A DNA stretch of 64,000 nucleotides from Temnothorax longispinosus. Lineage: Eukaryota > Arthropoda > Insecta > Hymenoptera > Formicidae. The position numbers and the translations under genes are program-made. Position 1 is the stretch's first letter; the number at the start of each line of letters is the position of its first letter. Where the stretch lies: NCBI RefSeq assembly GCF_030848805.1, contig NC_092361.1:16637406-16701405 (forward strand). Reading direction: 5' to 3'. Below the pieces are notes generated by a model. It ran no database searches. It was not told the origin of the DNA and saw only the letters and a program-made list of their open reading frames with translations. Below are positions 52,336 through 64,000 of this stretch, piece by piece.

Positions 52336-53156
52336 CTGATGAATCGAAACGAAGACATCACACGTTATATGATACAGAAAGTTATAAGACTTCGTACGAT
52401 GGGGAGACTCCTAAACTTTCTCTCGATGTTAATCAGAGACCTTAAAATCGATATAATTCTCTTTCAAGTTGTATTTAATTGCTAAACTCGCGTGTCTGTA
52501 ATGTCGTAATCATATGTTGCAAACATATGTTAATTATTGAATGTCAACATCAATCAATATTATATATATATAAATATATCATAGATGCAAAAGAGCTTTT
52601 ATCTGTAACATTAACTAATATTGAAAATGTTTGGTGCTTAAAAGATCAAAGTAGCAAGTAAAAATCGCGATATTCCTCTAATAATATCATCTATATTGAT
52701 ACCTATCGACACATTGAGACTTTCTCTCCATGTTAGTCAGACGTTGAAATATAACTTTCGAGTTGTGTTTAATTGCTAGATTCGCGTGTCTGTAATATCG
52801 TAATCATATATTGCAAACATATGTTAATTATTGAATGTCAACATTAATCAATATTAAATACATTGTATAGACACAAAGTTTAATACTGAAAAGATTTGAC
52901 GATTAAATGATTAAACAAGTAGCAAATAAAAATTGCGATATTTCTCTCCAAAGACAGCCTTATTGACATCTATCAACACATTTTATTTCCTCCCTCTCAC
53001 GTCTTTATGTATAATATCGTGTCGTATCAACACTTAATGAATTCTAATGAGAAATTACACTTTGTATTTGCGCAAATCGTATCTGATAATTGATATCATG
53101 CGGATCTAACTAAAACGATTTTCAAAAGCACGACGATAACAAACGAAATGACTTAC
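52336..53156 (-). other. Gene 1 intron 1 (5' UTR intron)
   Basis: 821-base AT-rich intron with donor GGA|GTAAGT and acceptor TTCATCAG. Most of it is a roughly 300-bp direct duplication, described separately. Confidence 0.55.
52415..52983. repeat. Tandem duplication of about 300 bp
   Basis: Copy A (52415-52715) and copy B (52719-52983) align along their length. The best stretch includes CGCGTGTCTGTAAT, TCGTAATCATAT, TTGCAAACATATGTTAATTA and TTGAATGTCAACAT in both, ending in ATCAACACATT or ATCGACACATT. The offset is about 304 bases. It lies almost entirely in the 5' UTR intron and starts about 80 bases upstream of the exon 2 acceptor. Confidence 0.9.
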
Positions 53157-53313
53157 TCCAGCAACCGGCGGCCAACCCAGCGACGACAATTGCCTTACGT
53201 TCGCAGCGATCGCGGCGGAAATTCACGCAGCGAGGCGTTTTGTCGCGTCGCGTCGGCAGAAACTGCGGCGCGCGTTATCACGTTACGACTTATCAGCGGA
53301 ATATCTGTCTACT
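53157..53313 (-). other. Gene 1 exon 1, non-coding 5' UTR exon
   Basis: GC-rich segment between an initiator-like TCAGT (A at 53313) and a strong donor, GGA|GTAAGT. It contains no ATG in any frame, so it would be entirely untranslated. With the UTR part of exon 2 this gives a 5' UTR of about 394 bases. The link to exon 2 is inferred from splice signals and proximity. Confidence 0.45.
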
Positions 53314-53460
53314 GACCGAGCGCTACACGAGGTCTCTAAGCCCCGGAGCCTCGCATTTCATACCGAACCAATCGAGGCGCGGAATTGACGACCTTCGGCT
53401 ATCGGCCGTTTCTTCGAACACGACGGCCGTGATGCGAGAATTAATGCGCTTCAATTGTTA
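53314..53460 (-). promoter_or_regulatory. Probable core promoter region of gene 1
   Basis: A CpG-rich island surrounds the initiator match TCAGT at 53315-53311. AGTCGT, a perfect RGWYVT string, lies at +24 to +29, slightly closer than the canonical downstream promoter element at +28. No TATA box is seen. This fits a TATA-less insect promoter but is unproven. Confidence 0.4.
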
Positions 53461-56400
53461 GCTCTCGATTTATACTGCCCTCGTACCTGTTGCTCGTTTA
53501 GTGTATCGACATAACATAACGCGTCGGATTGTCAACGATAGAGCCATTTCGACTAAACTATTTCGGATTTCTTGCAAAAAAAAACGAGTTTATGTTTTAA
53601 CTGGAAATGCATGGGAGCTTTGTGTGTTTACTTTGATGTTCCATATTTCTATATTTTTCGTACTTTCTATGGATTTTTTTACCTGTCAATAATAAATCTT
53701 TTGAGCACGAAAATTGATACGTTCAAAATTTTAAAATATATAGACGGCTGAAAGATTTTCTTTTAAGTATTTTTACTTGGATTCAAATCAATTTTAATTT
53801 CAAATTGTATTTAATTGCAAAGCTATTTATTATAAATTTTAATATCAAAAAATGTTAAGACGATATGGTTTTGATGATCATGTTTTCTATAAAAGAAATC
53901 AATTCCAAATTAAAAAAAAGTGCGAAAAGTTTCAGATATTCTACATAAAAGGTACCAAAAAGTCGGTTTTATATCAAAATTCAAGAATAGATTTACAAAA
54001 CGCATGAAAGAAAAACAATTTACTATTATAAGAATAGTTTATTTGTTAGTGTAAATCTTAAGAGTTGCTTAATAAACTGAATTTTTGAAATTATTACGAA
54101 AACTGAGAGCGCGCGCTCAGTTTATTTTATATATAAATCTCTCTGAAGTAGATAACCAAAAGTAGCTTCAAGTCGGAGTAGTTGAAACCGACGAGCTTTC
54201 CGGTTTCTTTCATGTAAAAGCCGAGCAAAAGGCGTTCCGACCTTTTAACTCCAAGAAAAAGTTACCGCATCTCGCTTCGCGGTTTGAAATTGATCTCAGC
54301 GACGTTTCACGACAAAGAGGACGCCCACAGTGCTTGAAGAATAAATGCCGAAACATACGGCAAAGCGTAAAAAAGCCACGTTAAATGAGGAACGGTGCGC
54401 GCGGCAGTGTATTTGTCAAGAGTTTCGGAGTTATCAAACTCCGCAAAACTTCCAGCTCATTATTTGAACGCAATTTGATTTACCAACGAAGTTTTATAAT
54501 GCATAGTGGCTTATGAAAGTATTCATGAACGCGATTTTGTTCAATCTATATAGAGGTGTAACCCACTAGTATCGTTTTCGCGAAGCAAATCTCTTTCGTT
54601 CACTAGCGTGTAAAAAATTGGATTTATATATAAAAATGTCGATTAAACAAAAACGATAAACTATATATACTTATTATCGTGTAATTAATTGCTATATCGA
54701 TTTTCTCCGTAAAGCGATATAGGCCATTCTTATTCTTCTCGGAAAAAGAAGTGACCGTTGACAGAGAAATGAATTAGGACAAATCGCAGCTGGAAGGCTC
54801 GACAGAGCGAAACACCGCGACGAGACTTTTATTCTTTGTCTACGCTCCTCTGCGGCAAAACATACTCGGGAGGAACAACCTTGGCCAAGTTCCGTAACGG
54901 AATATTGGAAATTCCGTTTCGCGAAGCTATGCGATGCAATATGTTTTGGCTTCAAATTACTTCGTCTATCTCTCGTTATGAACAACGATTTGTTGACCTA
55001 AGTAAAATACCTAATTTACGTTTATTGATTCTAATACGACGATTTATCTAATTTATATTAATAATAATTATACGATTTATATTAATAATAATTATAATAT
55101 TGGAGAATAGATAATCGTCCTCTCTAGAATCGCGTCGTGAAAACAAATTTTATTTGAATATATATTTCTATTTTTTCGATTATTTGCAAAATAAAAGTTT
55201 ATTGCGTATACAGTCAGTTATAATTATCCGGGAACGGTATGAAACATATTCGTTTTCATCGGTAAATAACTAAAGCAGAATGGAGTACAATATCGTGGTG
55301 AATGGTAACATGAAATCGTGATCGAATATATTTCCGCAGTTTGTCAATAAGAGTAACAAATCGTATAAATCTTCCATATGTGAAAGTAACTATGATTGCT
55401 TACGCGTATCGAGTTTTAACGTTTCAAAGATAAATAGTTAACGAATAGTTTTGTATTGAGACGGTTATCCTGATGGCAAATTTAACACACACCATACGTC
55501 TATATTTCTCCGATCATACGATAAATTGCTAGTAGTCCTATCGCTATAATTAAATAGCGTTTAAAATCGTTAAATTATTTAAAAAGCAAATTAAGGGATC
55601 TTTGTAATGACGTCAGATTACTGTTTTAAACAGTAGGGCGCGTAAACAAAAACTATCATAGCAACGAATATATTAAATAACTTACAGAATAATAAATAAA
55701 TTATTATGATTAAATACTAACTTAATTGAATAAACTGAGAAAAGAAGGTAAACAGTGTGCTCTGCTACACACCTGCACATTCCGGACGTAACTCAACAAA
55801 TTAGTGACACAACCAGCCATTGTACTTCTCGATGTATATCACAAAGCGACTATAGCGAAAACTGATATGTGCCTACTGAAGTCCTTGACAATGTATCTTT
55901 CCTATCTGTTACTACTCTTGCTGAACTTATATGTATATAGCAGTTACGAATTATTCAAGTCATACCTACGATATCACGTCAATAATCATCACACCAAGAT
56001 GATGATTTAAAAACAAAATGGAAGATACTGAAATGGAAATATTTCAACTATCTAAAAACGCATTTTAATTGCATACTGCATTTTGCAAGTTGATGATGTA
56101 ATTAGGAAACAAATACCGCGTTTATATTTTTAAAGTTCTAGATAGGACATTTCTAATACAACTTTTAAAGTATTTTTATGAGAGATACGAAATCTTAATT
56201 ATTGTGATGATTAATGCACAGATATATAATATATCAAATTTATTATTTTATTGAGAGGTTTATAATAAACAATATATATGTATAATAATTACGTAAGGGG
56301 GAAGAGATCATTTTTATACGAGTATCACATTTGCAACTTAGTGAAAAGTGTTTCGAACAGACTTCATGCGTCAAGATTAGATCTGGCGCTTATCGTGTGA

Positions 56401-59400
56401 CTTTTGTCAATTTTGAAGAAAAAAAACAAGAAAGAAGTGCCGCTCGAAGCGTGTGAAATGGTTAGCTCAGCAAGTGCGATAAAACCTCGTGCGGTCTTTT
56501 ATATTCCACCTTTCTGCGGTATCGTCTACTTCACTCCGCGTCTTTTTTTCTCACGAAAAACCTTCTCTTCCCTTCTCACTCCTTCCCTTGCTCCTTCCGC
56601 AGACAAAATTGAAGCAGGTGTAAAGCAAAATTGACGATGTTTAAAGATAATGTCACTTTGCTTCCATTCTCTTTGTTTCAGTCATGCTTGATCGATGAAT
56701 CATCCTTTTTGTTCTACGAACGTGCACGTTCTGATTTTTGTTACATCAGTGAGTATAGATATAAAAATATATCTACGTTACATATATAGAAAAATATAAA
56801 AAATTAAAAGATCTTTAGTCGTTCTTTATGCATCCTATCATTTCCAAAACATGAGCAAAGTATATGTTTATCAGTAATACGATTCGAATAAATTAATAAA
56901 TATTAAGATGTCTCAATTAATATGTTAGCAATTTTGTTAATTTGTCGTAGCTAGAACAGAATAAAAGATCTATGTTTTCTATATCTCACCCTTTTATTTC
57001 ATTATATTACTCCATTACGGTGCACTCATTATAGAATAGATCAAGGCATAAAAACTAGCGCACGCTTTTAAACAGACAATAACGAATCTCGATATGCTTT
57101 GGTTAAATATCTGCACAAATGTAGTTGATAAAACTGCTGTTGCTCATTTTGTTGCAATAGCAAGATAACGTCCATTACGATTCTAAAGATGGGCGAGTAA
57201 AGTTAGATAAACCGAGGTTGAAAGTGTAGCGAAGTGTAGCAGAGTGCACTGTATTACGGCATTATGAGATTACTTCGTAAAATCTCTCTTTCTTGGGGAT
57301 TTCCTTCGGCGGTTAATTACCGCGCGCGCGGAACGGTTTTTCGAGAACGAAGCCGCAATGTTTTTCGACCTCTCAAGACATTGTTTAATTGTGCGACAGG
57401 AAAACATCTCGCTTCTCTTTGATTACGTTAGCATTGCTAATCCGCAAAACTGCGTTTACCGCCCGTCCTCCTCCTTCGTCCCATCGCCCCGGACACCGTA
57501 AAGGATCGCCTGTACTCGGCAGCTCGTGCTTTATTTATGCGATAAAGTATAAGGAAGGCAAGAGACGAGAGGGGAGATTTTCTCTTTCGGTGCGTGCGCA
57601 CGCGAAGTGACGGGGAGCAGTGGGTCTCGCGAGAAATCCGTTTGAATGCATCGCCATATGCGAATCTAATCCCAAATAAAGCGCGTCGGGACGCGTCGAC
57701 CAAATAAAATCAAATGAATTATTAACGACGATAAGGACAATGGTTCTCGCGCGCCGCCCGCCGCAAAAGCTCTCGCAAAAGGTGAACTGTCGCTTGCGTG
57801 CGCACGTACGCGCGTGTGCATTAACCCCTTTCGTTCTACCGCGACTGAACCGCGGACGTACTTTTTCTTTGCATGTACATGATATGCAAGCATGTAATTT
57901 TAAAGTGAGTTAATACCGTTATCGAATTAAGTTCCATGCCATAAGTCATTTCATTTTTAAATGGAATGAATAGAGAGAGACTGTATATCTTTTATTAACA
58001 AGAGCGTTGTCGACGTAATAGTCTTTCAATATCCATTTATTTATTTTCGACATTTTTTATGGATCAAAAGTGATGTATGTTTAGTCATGAATGTTGCTAG
58101 TAGTCATATGAGACATAGAAAGCGATATAACAATAAAAATCAGTAATTTTAGCATAATGTAGCATAGGTAAGTTGAGATAAATGTTTGGATAAGATTTGA
58201 TAAAATAATTATTACTATTAAAATTGCATGTGAGGCAGAGTTTTCTATGTTAATTGGTACCTTAAACAAATTAAATGTCTAAATATTAGACGTCTCATTG
58301 TTAGCCATCATTCAAACCAAAATAAACTTTTCTGATATTTCCGTGCACGTTTCACTAACGCATCGCAAATCAACCACGCGTCTTGATCATAAATCATGTC
58401 TTCTCGAATAGTCACGCAAATGAAATGTCAACGCGATACCCCGGCTACAGCGTGTGCGCGCGCGTCGAGGTTTTACTTTCCGACATTAATACATTAGACA
58501 CCGGGGCATGCCTTTACGAAGGACGAGAGATAAAAATACGCTCGCTCGCTCGCTCGCGTCGCGGAAGCACTTCCTCTTTATGCCATGGCACTTTGCCACC
58601 CCATGTTACCCCACGGTTTATACAAACGCGGCGGCGGCGGCGGCAGCGGCGCCAGGGACTTTTTATCGTGCCGAGGAGCCGATAAGCCTGAGCCACTCGT
58701 GAGTCACGCTTCCGTTCCGCGCATGAGGTGAACCCTTTGGACAAAGTGTTTCTTTCACATTCGTCATAAAACGATTATCGGAGCGACTGGCGCGCGATTA
58801 CAATGCGGCCCGTGCGCGATACGCCTCCCTCGGCGCGTTTCCCCCTGGTACATTATAGTAATGTTTCTAATGGAAGATGAAAAGGATACTCCGAGTACTT
58901 TCTCGATATGTGGCAAAAATCTTTGACCGTTGACCAGCGTGTGCTCGACGCACATTTAACTCTTCCGCTAATTGTAAGCGTAATTAGGTTCCACCGATTG
59001 GAGCTTCGATTTGACATTAAGAGCAATCAATCTAACAAGATTTGATCGTATAGTTTTACATTTAACAAATATAAATTTGCCTAAATATATCTGACAATGA
59101 GCAGATAAAGTTGATGACATCTGCGAGTGCGGCAGCATTACAAGAGATAACGTCATTTCTTCTGAAGATGCAACTTTGGTAAATCATATGCTTCCCTCGT
59201 GCGTATGCGTCTTTTCGCCCCTTATTAAGAAAACGACACCTAATGGTTCGCCGTCCTTGGGAGACGGCGAGACACTGCTCGCGAAATCGTCAGCGCGAAA
59301 GAAAGCAATCGCGGCGTGATCTCATCCGGATCGACAAGGCGCGGATCCCCTTCGTGATTCAGACGCAAAAGCCTTAAATAGCACTTACAAGAAGAGATTC

Positions 59401-62400
59401 TGGAATAAGATACCAAGAGGAAAACGTCGGCTGTTTCGATACGCGTGCGAATCTGTCTGGTTGCGTTGCAAAATTTTGCTCGCGTTGACCGCAACCTTTT
59501 TCGAGTCTTCTCGACTTTCTATCGCGAAAATCAGTTTCTCCCGGCGGATCCGTATCCCGACGATATCGCCGAGCGTTTAGAGTGAAAGATAAATGCGCCG
59601 TCACTCGGAACTTATATAAAGACAGGCCGGCGTCAACAAGTTGCATCATTTTCCCGACACGAAGAACTCGCCGATCGTCGCGCGCGCACGCGTCAAACGA
59701 CGCCTCACGCGAAACGACGCGTTTACAGATAAGAGCTGAAGCTGTGTACAAAGCGTTCATGAAATGTGCAAACAGATTTCTTTGTGCATCGAGAATAAAG
59801 CACAACTTAAGGAGGATGGTTAGTCAAATCAATTTGATAAGAATTAGTTCAAATTTACAAAGAATATTCGTCTAAGGGAATCTGTTGTCCATGCCAAAGT
59901 TGAAGACAATCGTCTGCATGGTTGTCGAGTAATTAATTATTGAAGTTATACTCTTGTCTCTTTCTTATACACGGGTGACACAGCAAAAATGTTACCTAAC
60001 CTGTAATGTAACTCTCGAAAGCATATTAAAAATGATAAGAATTTAGTGAAAATAGGTGCAAATAACTCTTTACATATTTAGGAAGAACTTTCTCGAAGAC
60101 TGAAATGATTCGTCTTTATAGTATCAAGAAATTGTAAAAATAAAACAGGACCACATTTATTATTTCCACATTTCAATGTGGATAATAACGTATTTCGGTT
60201 TCAATTGTACAAACAACTCTTTTTAAACCTTAAGAAACAGCAATTAAATGCATTCCACATATTTATTTGCTAAAATTCGTTTATTTCACGCGACGAAAAT
60301 CTAACCTATATGCTTTTTCCCTGCCGCGCGCCGCCTCCCCGCAAGGAGAGCTGACCAACCTCCTTAAGACGTTTTACTTGTCGTTGCTAAATACAGGCTG
60401 TACAATACATGCGAATCACAAAAATATTCTCAAGGCAATAAAAGATTTAATTTTCTTAATGACTTTCCTCTCTCCTACAGCTTTGCTTCGTAGTTTATAA
60501 TAATTATTTTCTGCATTTATTTGTTGATTGTTTTATTTGTCTCCAACAATCCCTTTCTTCGGTCGTATCATTATATCATTTATATCAGAGAACTGTACTA
60601 GATTTTAAGTGTACGGACACTTCGAAGGGAGTATTCGATCACGAAATGACTCGGTTAAGCTTAGTTCAGGAATAGCGTGTCTTCTAACAAGTTAACTAGC
60701 AATCAAACGTGTTCCTAATTGGCGGCCTCCTAATGTAACACCCTACGGGTATTCTAACGTAGAACCCAACCCTACACTAATTGTTCCGATGCGAAATTCT
60801 CTACATGTTTCGTAACACTCCCCCTACATAGGCAATGAAATTTCAGTAATTTGTTACGTAACAAGTTATATACTATACAAACGCACAACATAGATATCAA
60901 GACTTTATGGAGCCATATGCTCTGTTATGACTAAATTATCGACAAACAAATATGCTCGGGTAAATTAACGACATGCAGTTAAGTTAATGAAACTATAATA
61001 ACAAAACAACCACAAATTTTTCAGTTATCTCAGAATGTTGAAAAAAATAAATGGCGTAATTGAATCGATGTAAATTGATATGTATAACTGACACGATTAA
61101 ATAAATTCCATTTATGCAAAAACGCATCTAACGTTTCCAAAAAATACTCTAATTGCAAAACTGCCGTTACACGTTACACGTTAACCGATGCCTGCCTGCA
61201 GGAAAACGAAGTCAAAATTATGATCAGATTTATCAGATTTGCGACGCGGTGCAGATCTAAGCGTCGGTCATATCCGATCGCGGCTCCGATTCCGTATATC
61301 AGCGATAGATCCAATCGATTTCAGAAACGCGCGATCGCCTTCGGCTTATTTTATAACGGATACAGGAATCATCCGCCGTGCAATGCACGGATTTTTTTCG
61401 CGCGACGCCGTGCGCGAAATCCACGCGAGCGAAAAGCGCCTCGCCGATCCGCCTCGTGTCGTTTCGAAAACGCATAATAAGTAAAAGCGGCGCGGAGAGA
61501 AGCGGATTACACGTGGAAATTATCTATCGGACAAATCGACGCGCGCGCCTATAATTCTCAACCACTAGCGGTAAACGGCGGAGGTATCAAATGGTAGGCG
61601 CTATTATTACCTCCTTCTTGCCGAGCAATTCGAGACCATTTGCACCTTCCGCCGTGCCCAGGTGCGCCTAAGTACGGCTGCCGGCAAGAACGGTAATTTA
61701 CAATGTATACCCCCCACTCGACGTGCGATGATAGCGTGCGAGCGCGGTTTATCCTCTTCAGGGAATGATCCCGAGAACGACGACGATGCGACTCGACTAA
61801 TCGAGCGGCCTGCAAACGCCAAACCTGATTGACTTGCTAAAACAAACTGAGAATTTCCTCAACAAAGAAGCACACCGATCGGACGGTTGCAGAAGAGACG
61901 CGTAAAATGAGACACCTCTCGTATGCGCCTACTTAAATGTCAAAAGATACGCGAAAAAATGCTCTCCGCGCTCGGCCACGTACGATGGAAATAGCGCGAT
62001 TTGAATTTCAGATAACCGGTGCGGCTAATCACACTGACGTAGACGGTAGGCTGAAAAAAGAAAAGGAGCAAGTGGGTTTTACGCGGAGCTTCCTGTTATG
62101 CGGTGCGACGAATGCGGCGCGGAGTCTCAGGTGCAGTCTCGAGAACGTTGTTGTGGTTTTCGTTCTCGCGGTAATTCCCGGATTTGCGTGTAAAATAAGT
62201 TTTGATAAACAACCGTTCGACGTCGTGCTGCACGGCTAACTTTGACGTTTAAACAGGAGTTTATGACACGGAGTTGTCAATTGTTTGAGCAAAACGTACC
62301 GTAAGATGAGCATTAACTACCCAGAATTATCACGTTCACGCGTAATACGCCGAGGCGAAAGATATTAATGACAGTCGGGGAAAATTAGCATGAAAGTTTC

Positions 62401-62739
62401 GCGATGTAAACACACCTTGCATCACAGCGTGACGCGCAAAAGTCGCTACAACGCGACGCACTCCGCCAACTGTGCGGATCGTTTACGCGATGAAGATCGA
62501 TCGGCTTTCCTGGCTTCCTGGAAGATGCGCGCTCGAAGGGAGAAGCCGATCCTAACGCGAAACGGTGCAGTGGATCATCAGCGAAGAGAGTCGCGGCCTG
62601 CGATCGGCGCGCTCGAGCGAAAGAACGCGCGGCCGAAGGAGGAAGACGCGAGGACGGCCGGGATTTCCCCTCGTTAATCTGCGGCCGCGATAACGATATC
62701 GCGAGCCTCGTTATCGTCGCCGAGGGTGGAACGTCACGT
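53461..62739. other. Intergenic region between the two promoters
   Basis: About 9.3 kb of mostly AT-rich sequence with GC/CpG-rich islands at about 57280-57900, 58330-58830, 59220-59740 and 61220-61830. A repeated TTATATTAATAATAATTATA segment lies near 55056-55100, a (GCTC)n run near 58540-58556 and a GCG repeat near 58628-58650. One probable LTR fragment is listed separately. Open frames are short, AT-rich or low-complexity, and none has splice support. Confidence 0.55.
60484..60825 (-). mobile_element. Probable Copia-type LTR remnant
   Basis: On the minus strand a polypurine tract AGGGGGAG (60825-60818) is followed at once by TGTTACG, the usual layout where a Copia 3' LTR begins. Downstream lie a TATAAATG box (60584-60577) and AATAAA signals (60537-60532 and 60521-60516), as expected inside an LTR. 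The far end is uncertain (about 60484 or 60512). No transposon protein is recognisable beside it, so it is a decayed or truncated copy. Confidence 0.4.
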
Positions 62740-62984
62740 TCACGTCGTCTAGCAGTGTCTCTCACGCGGGCGATCGACGATTCAGTGCGCGCGTCCACTG
62801 CGTTTGGCAGGTGACATTCGCGGCGGCGGGTCCTGTGAGCGCGCGAGTTGCCGCGAGTGCCGCGCTGCTCTCGACCGGACTCGTACCCGCTCGGTGTTTC
62901 TCGTCGGCGACGGCGGCGGCCTGCCAGCCGCCGCGTCGTACGTCGTATACGTGCTTCGCGGCCGCGGGCGAGAGGAAGACGAGC
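62740..62984 (+). promoter_or_regulatory. Probable promoter and 5' leader of gene 2
   Basis: Very CpG-rich segment with an initiator-like TTCAGTG (A at 62784). No ATG occurs on the plus strand between there and 62985, so a transcript starting here would have a clean leader of about 200 bases. No TATA box is seen. The gene would be transcribed away from gene 1. Confidence 0.35.
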
Positions 62985-63028
62985 ATGAAGTCAGTGGTGT
63001 ACGTGACCGAGACGGGGCTAGGCGGCAG
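62985..63028 (+). CDS. Gene 2, probable first coding exon (5' partial gene)
   Basis: ATG at 62985 opens a 14-codon frame, MKSVVYVTETGLGG, ending AG at a strong donor CAG|GTGAGA (donor GT at 63029). The last two bases start a split codon. It is the first ATG in a CpG island with an initiator-like site 200 bases upstream, the usual setting of a short first coding exon. The rest would lie to the right of the window, and I do not recognise the peptide. An in-frame open stretch extends upstream without ATG. The evidence is start context plus donor only, so this is tentative. Confidence 0.4.
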
Positions 63029-64000
63029 GTGAGACGCAGAAGGGAATACGCGAGGCGCTCGCGGACGGAACGGAGACGGAGAGACGGTCTCTATCCCACG
63101 GCGGGTAGGGAGACGAGGAGCGAACGAAGAGGAGAGAAATCACGGAGCGCGAGACGGACAGGAGCGACAAGGAGAGGAACAAATGACAACGTAAAAGCGA
63201 ATCCGCGAGAAGCAGGACGGGACGGAGAGCGAAAACGCGAGAGAGAAAGAAAGAGAGAGGGACAGACGGAGTACTCCGGTACTCGGAGAAGAACGGAAGA
63301 GAGGAGAAACACAAGATGAAAAGAGATAGAGGCACGCGCACGCGGCAGCTCGTTCCGCGAGGTTCGCGACTCGACTGATCTGTTGGTTCGTAAAGTCGAG
63401 AGTAGCGCCGGTTGGAATTCTGCCTGCCGCACCGAGTCACGTATACGAATCTGCTGCCGCATCCCACCACGTCGCACCACCACCACTGCTACCCGCGACA
63501 AACGGCGACGGCGACGGCGATCCACGTCGTCGTCGCGACGCAACGCGCCGGCAACGCTACGCGCCGCTATACCACTACTTAATCTCACGCGTACGGTGCC
63601 AACACGACAGCGCCGTTCGTTCATCGTTCTGGCGACCGTGCATGTACGTCTTTTATGTGTACGTTTACATTGCTTGAGGCCGCCAACGGCGTAACGCGCT
63701 AAAGAGAACGGCGCGGCGGCGAGACGAAGTGACCGCTGGCTGTACGCGCGTGTAGGAAGCAGATTACGGTGTCTGGCGTCGTTGCGTCGGGCACGTAACG
63801 TCGGCCGCGGAACGATTTCGATTTTAGGGTGGAGGAGATGACGAGCTTCCCTTACTCTTTTACACGAACTTGCCACGTAACCATCCTCTTCCGATCTCTC
63901 GCCCGTTGGAAAATTTCGTGTACAGTAACGTCCCCGAAAACCGAGAGTAAATAGCATCCCTCCCTCCAGTCTCGTTTCCTCCGTTTTCTTGTAACACTTC
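63029..64000 (+). other. Start of gene 2 first intron, with a purine-rich tract
   Basis: From 63040 to about 63320 the plus strand is strongly purine-rich (GAGA, GGAG and AGAGAG runs). From 63400 to 63800 it is GC-rich with CGAC/ACCAC-type simple sequence. Long open frames on both strands, including a minus one at 63957-63091, reflect this composition (Arg/Ser-rich products) and are not supported as genes. Confidence 0.4.

Noticed and set aside
56455..56520. tRNA-like box A (TGGTTAGCTCAGCAAG)
   Set aside because: No box B (GGTTCRANNCC) at the right distance and no acceptor-stem pairing.
63091..63957. 288-codon minus-strand open frame
   Set aside because: Its Arg/Ser/Leu-rich product follows from the purine-rich and GC-rich composition; it has no domain, and a plus-strand promoter and donor fit the area better.

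Overview
The window looks like nuclear DNA from an insect, most likely a hymenopteran such as an ant. Genes are sparse with large spliceosomal introns (GT-AG), the background is AT-rich, and CpG dinucleotides are not depleted but gathered in many GC-rich islands. There is no bacterial-style gene packing. The organism call is inference; no species-diagnostic gene was recognised.

Gene 1 (minus strand, 53.3 kb down to base 1, continuing off the left edge) is the main gene. A GC-rich promoter with an initiator-like site near 53313 is followed by a non-coding exon (53313-53157). Six coding segments follow: 52098-51882, 8808-8638, 5875-5737, 4084-3858, 1626-1307 and 627-1. All five coding junctions keep frame and together give 567 complete codons with no stop. 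The protein has a short Cys/His N-terminus, a Pro-rich linker, a Pro/Tyr/Gly-rich section with five PPxY motifs, a Pro/Gly/Asn-rich section, a Cys-rich section and an acidic stretch followed by basic KRK and RKR clusters. This suggests a nuclear scaffold or regulatory protein that binds WW-domain partners. I cannot name it.

The first two coding segments are separated by an intron of about 43 kb (51881-8809). It holds no exon I can support, but contains many GC/CpG-rich islands, microsatellites and candidate MITEs. It also contains a family of five related, same-strand elements between 18.9 and 25.5 kb (core GATTTGTGCCGTTAGTAGG). This family is the most interesting unexplained structure here.

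The region 53.5-62.7 kb is intergenic, with AT-rich sequence, a few GC-rich islands and a probable Copia-type LTR remnant near 60.5-60.8 kb. At 62.7-63.0 kb a strongly CpG-rich region carries a probable plus-strand first coding exon (MKSVVYVTETGLGG, donor CAG|GTGAGA), whose gene would run off the right edge. A purine-rich tract follows its donor. The two promoters are about 9.5 kb apart and point away from each other.

All assignments come from reading splice signals, frame continuity and composition by eye. No homology search was possible.
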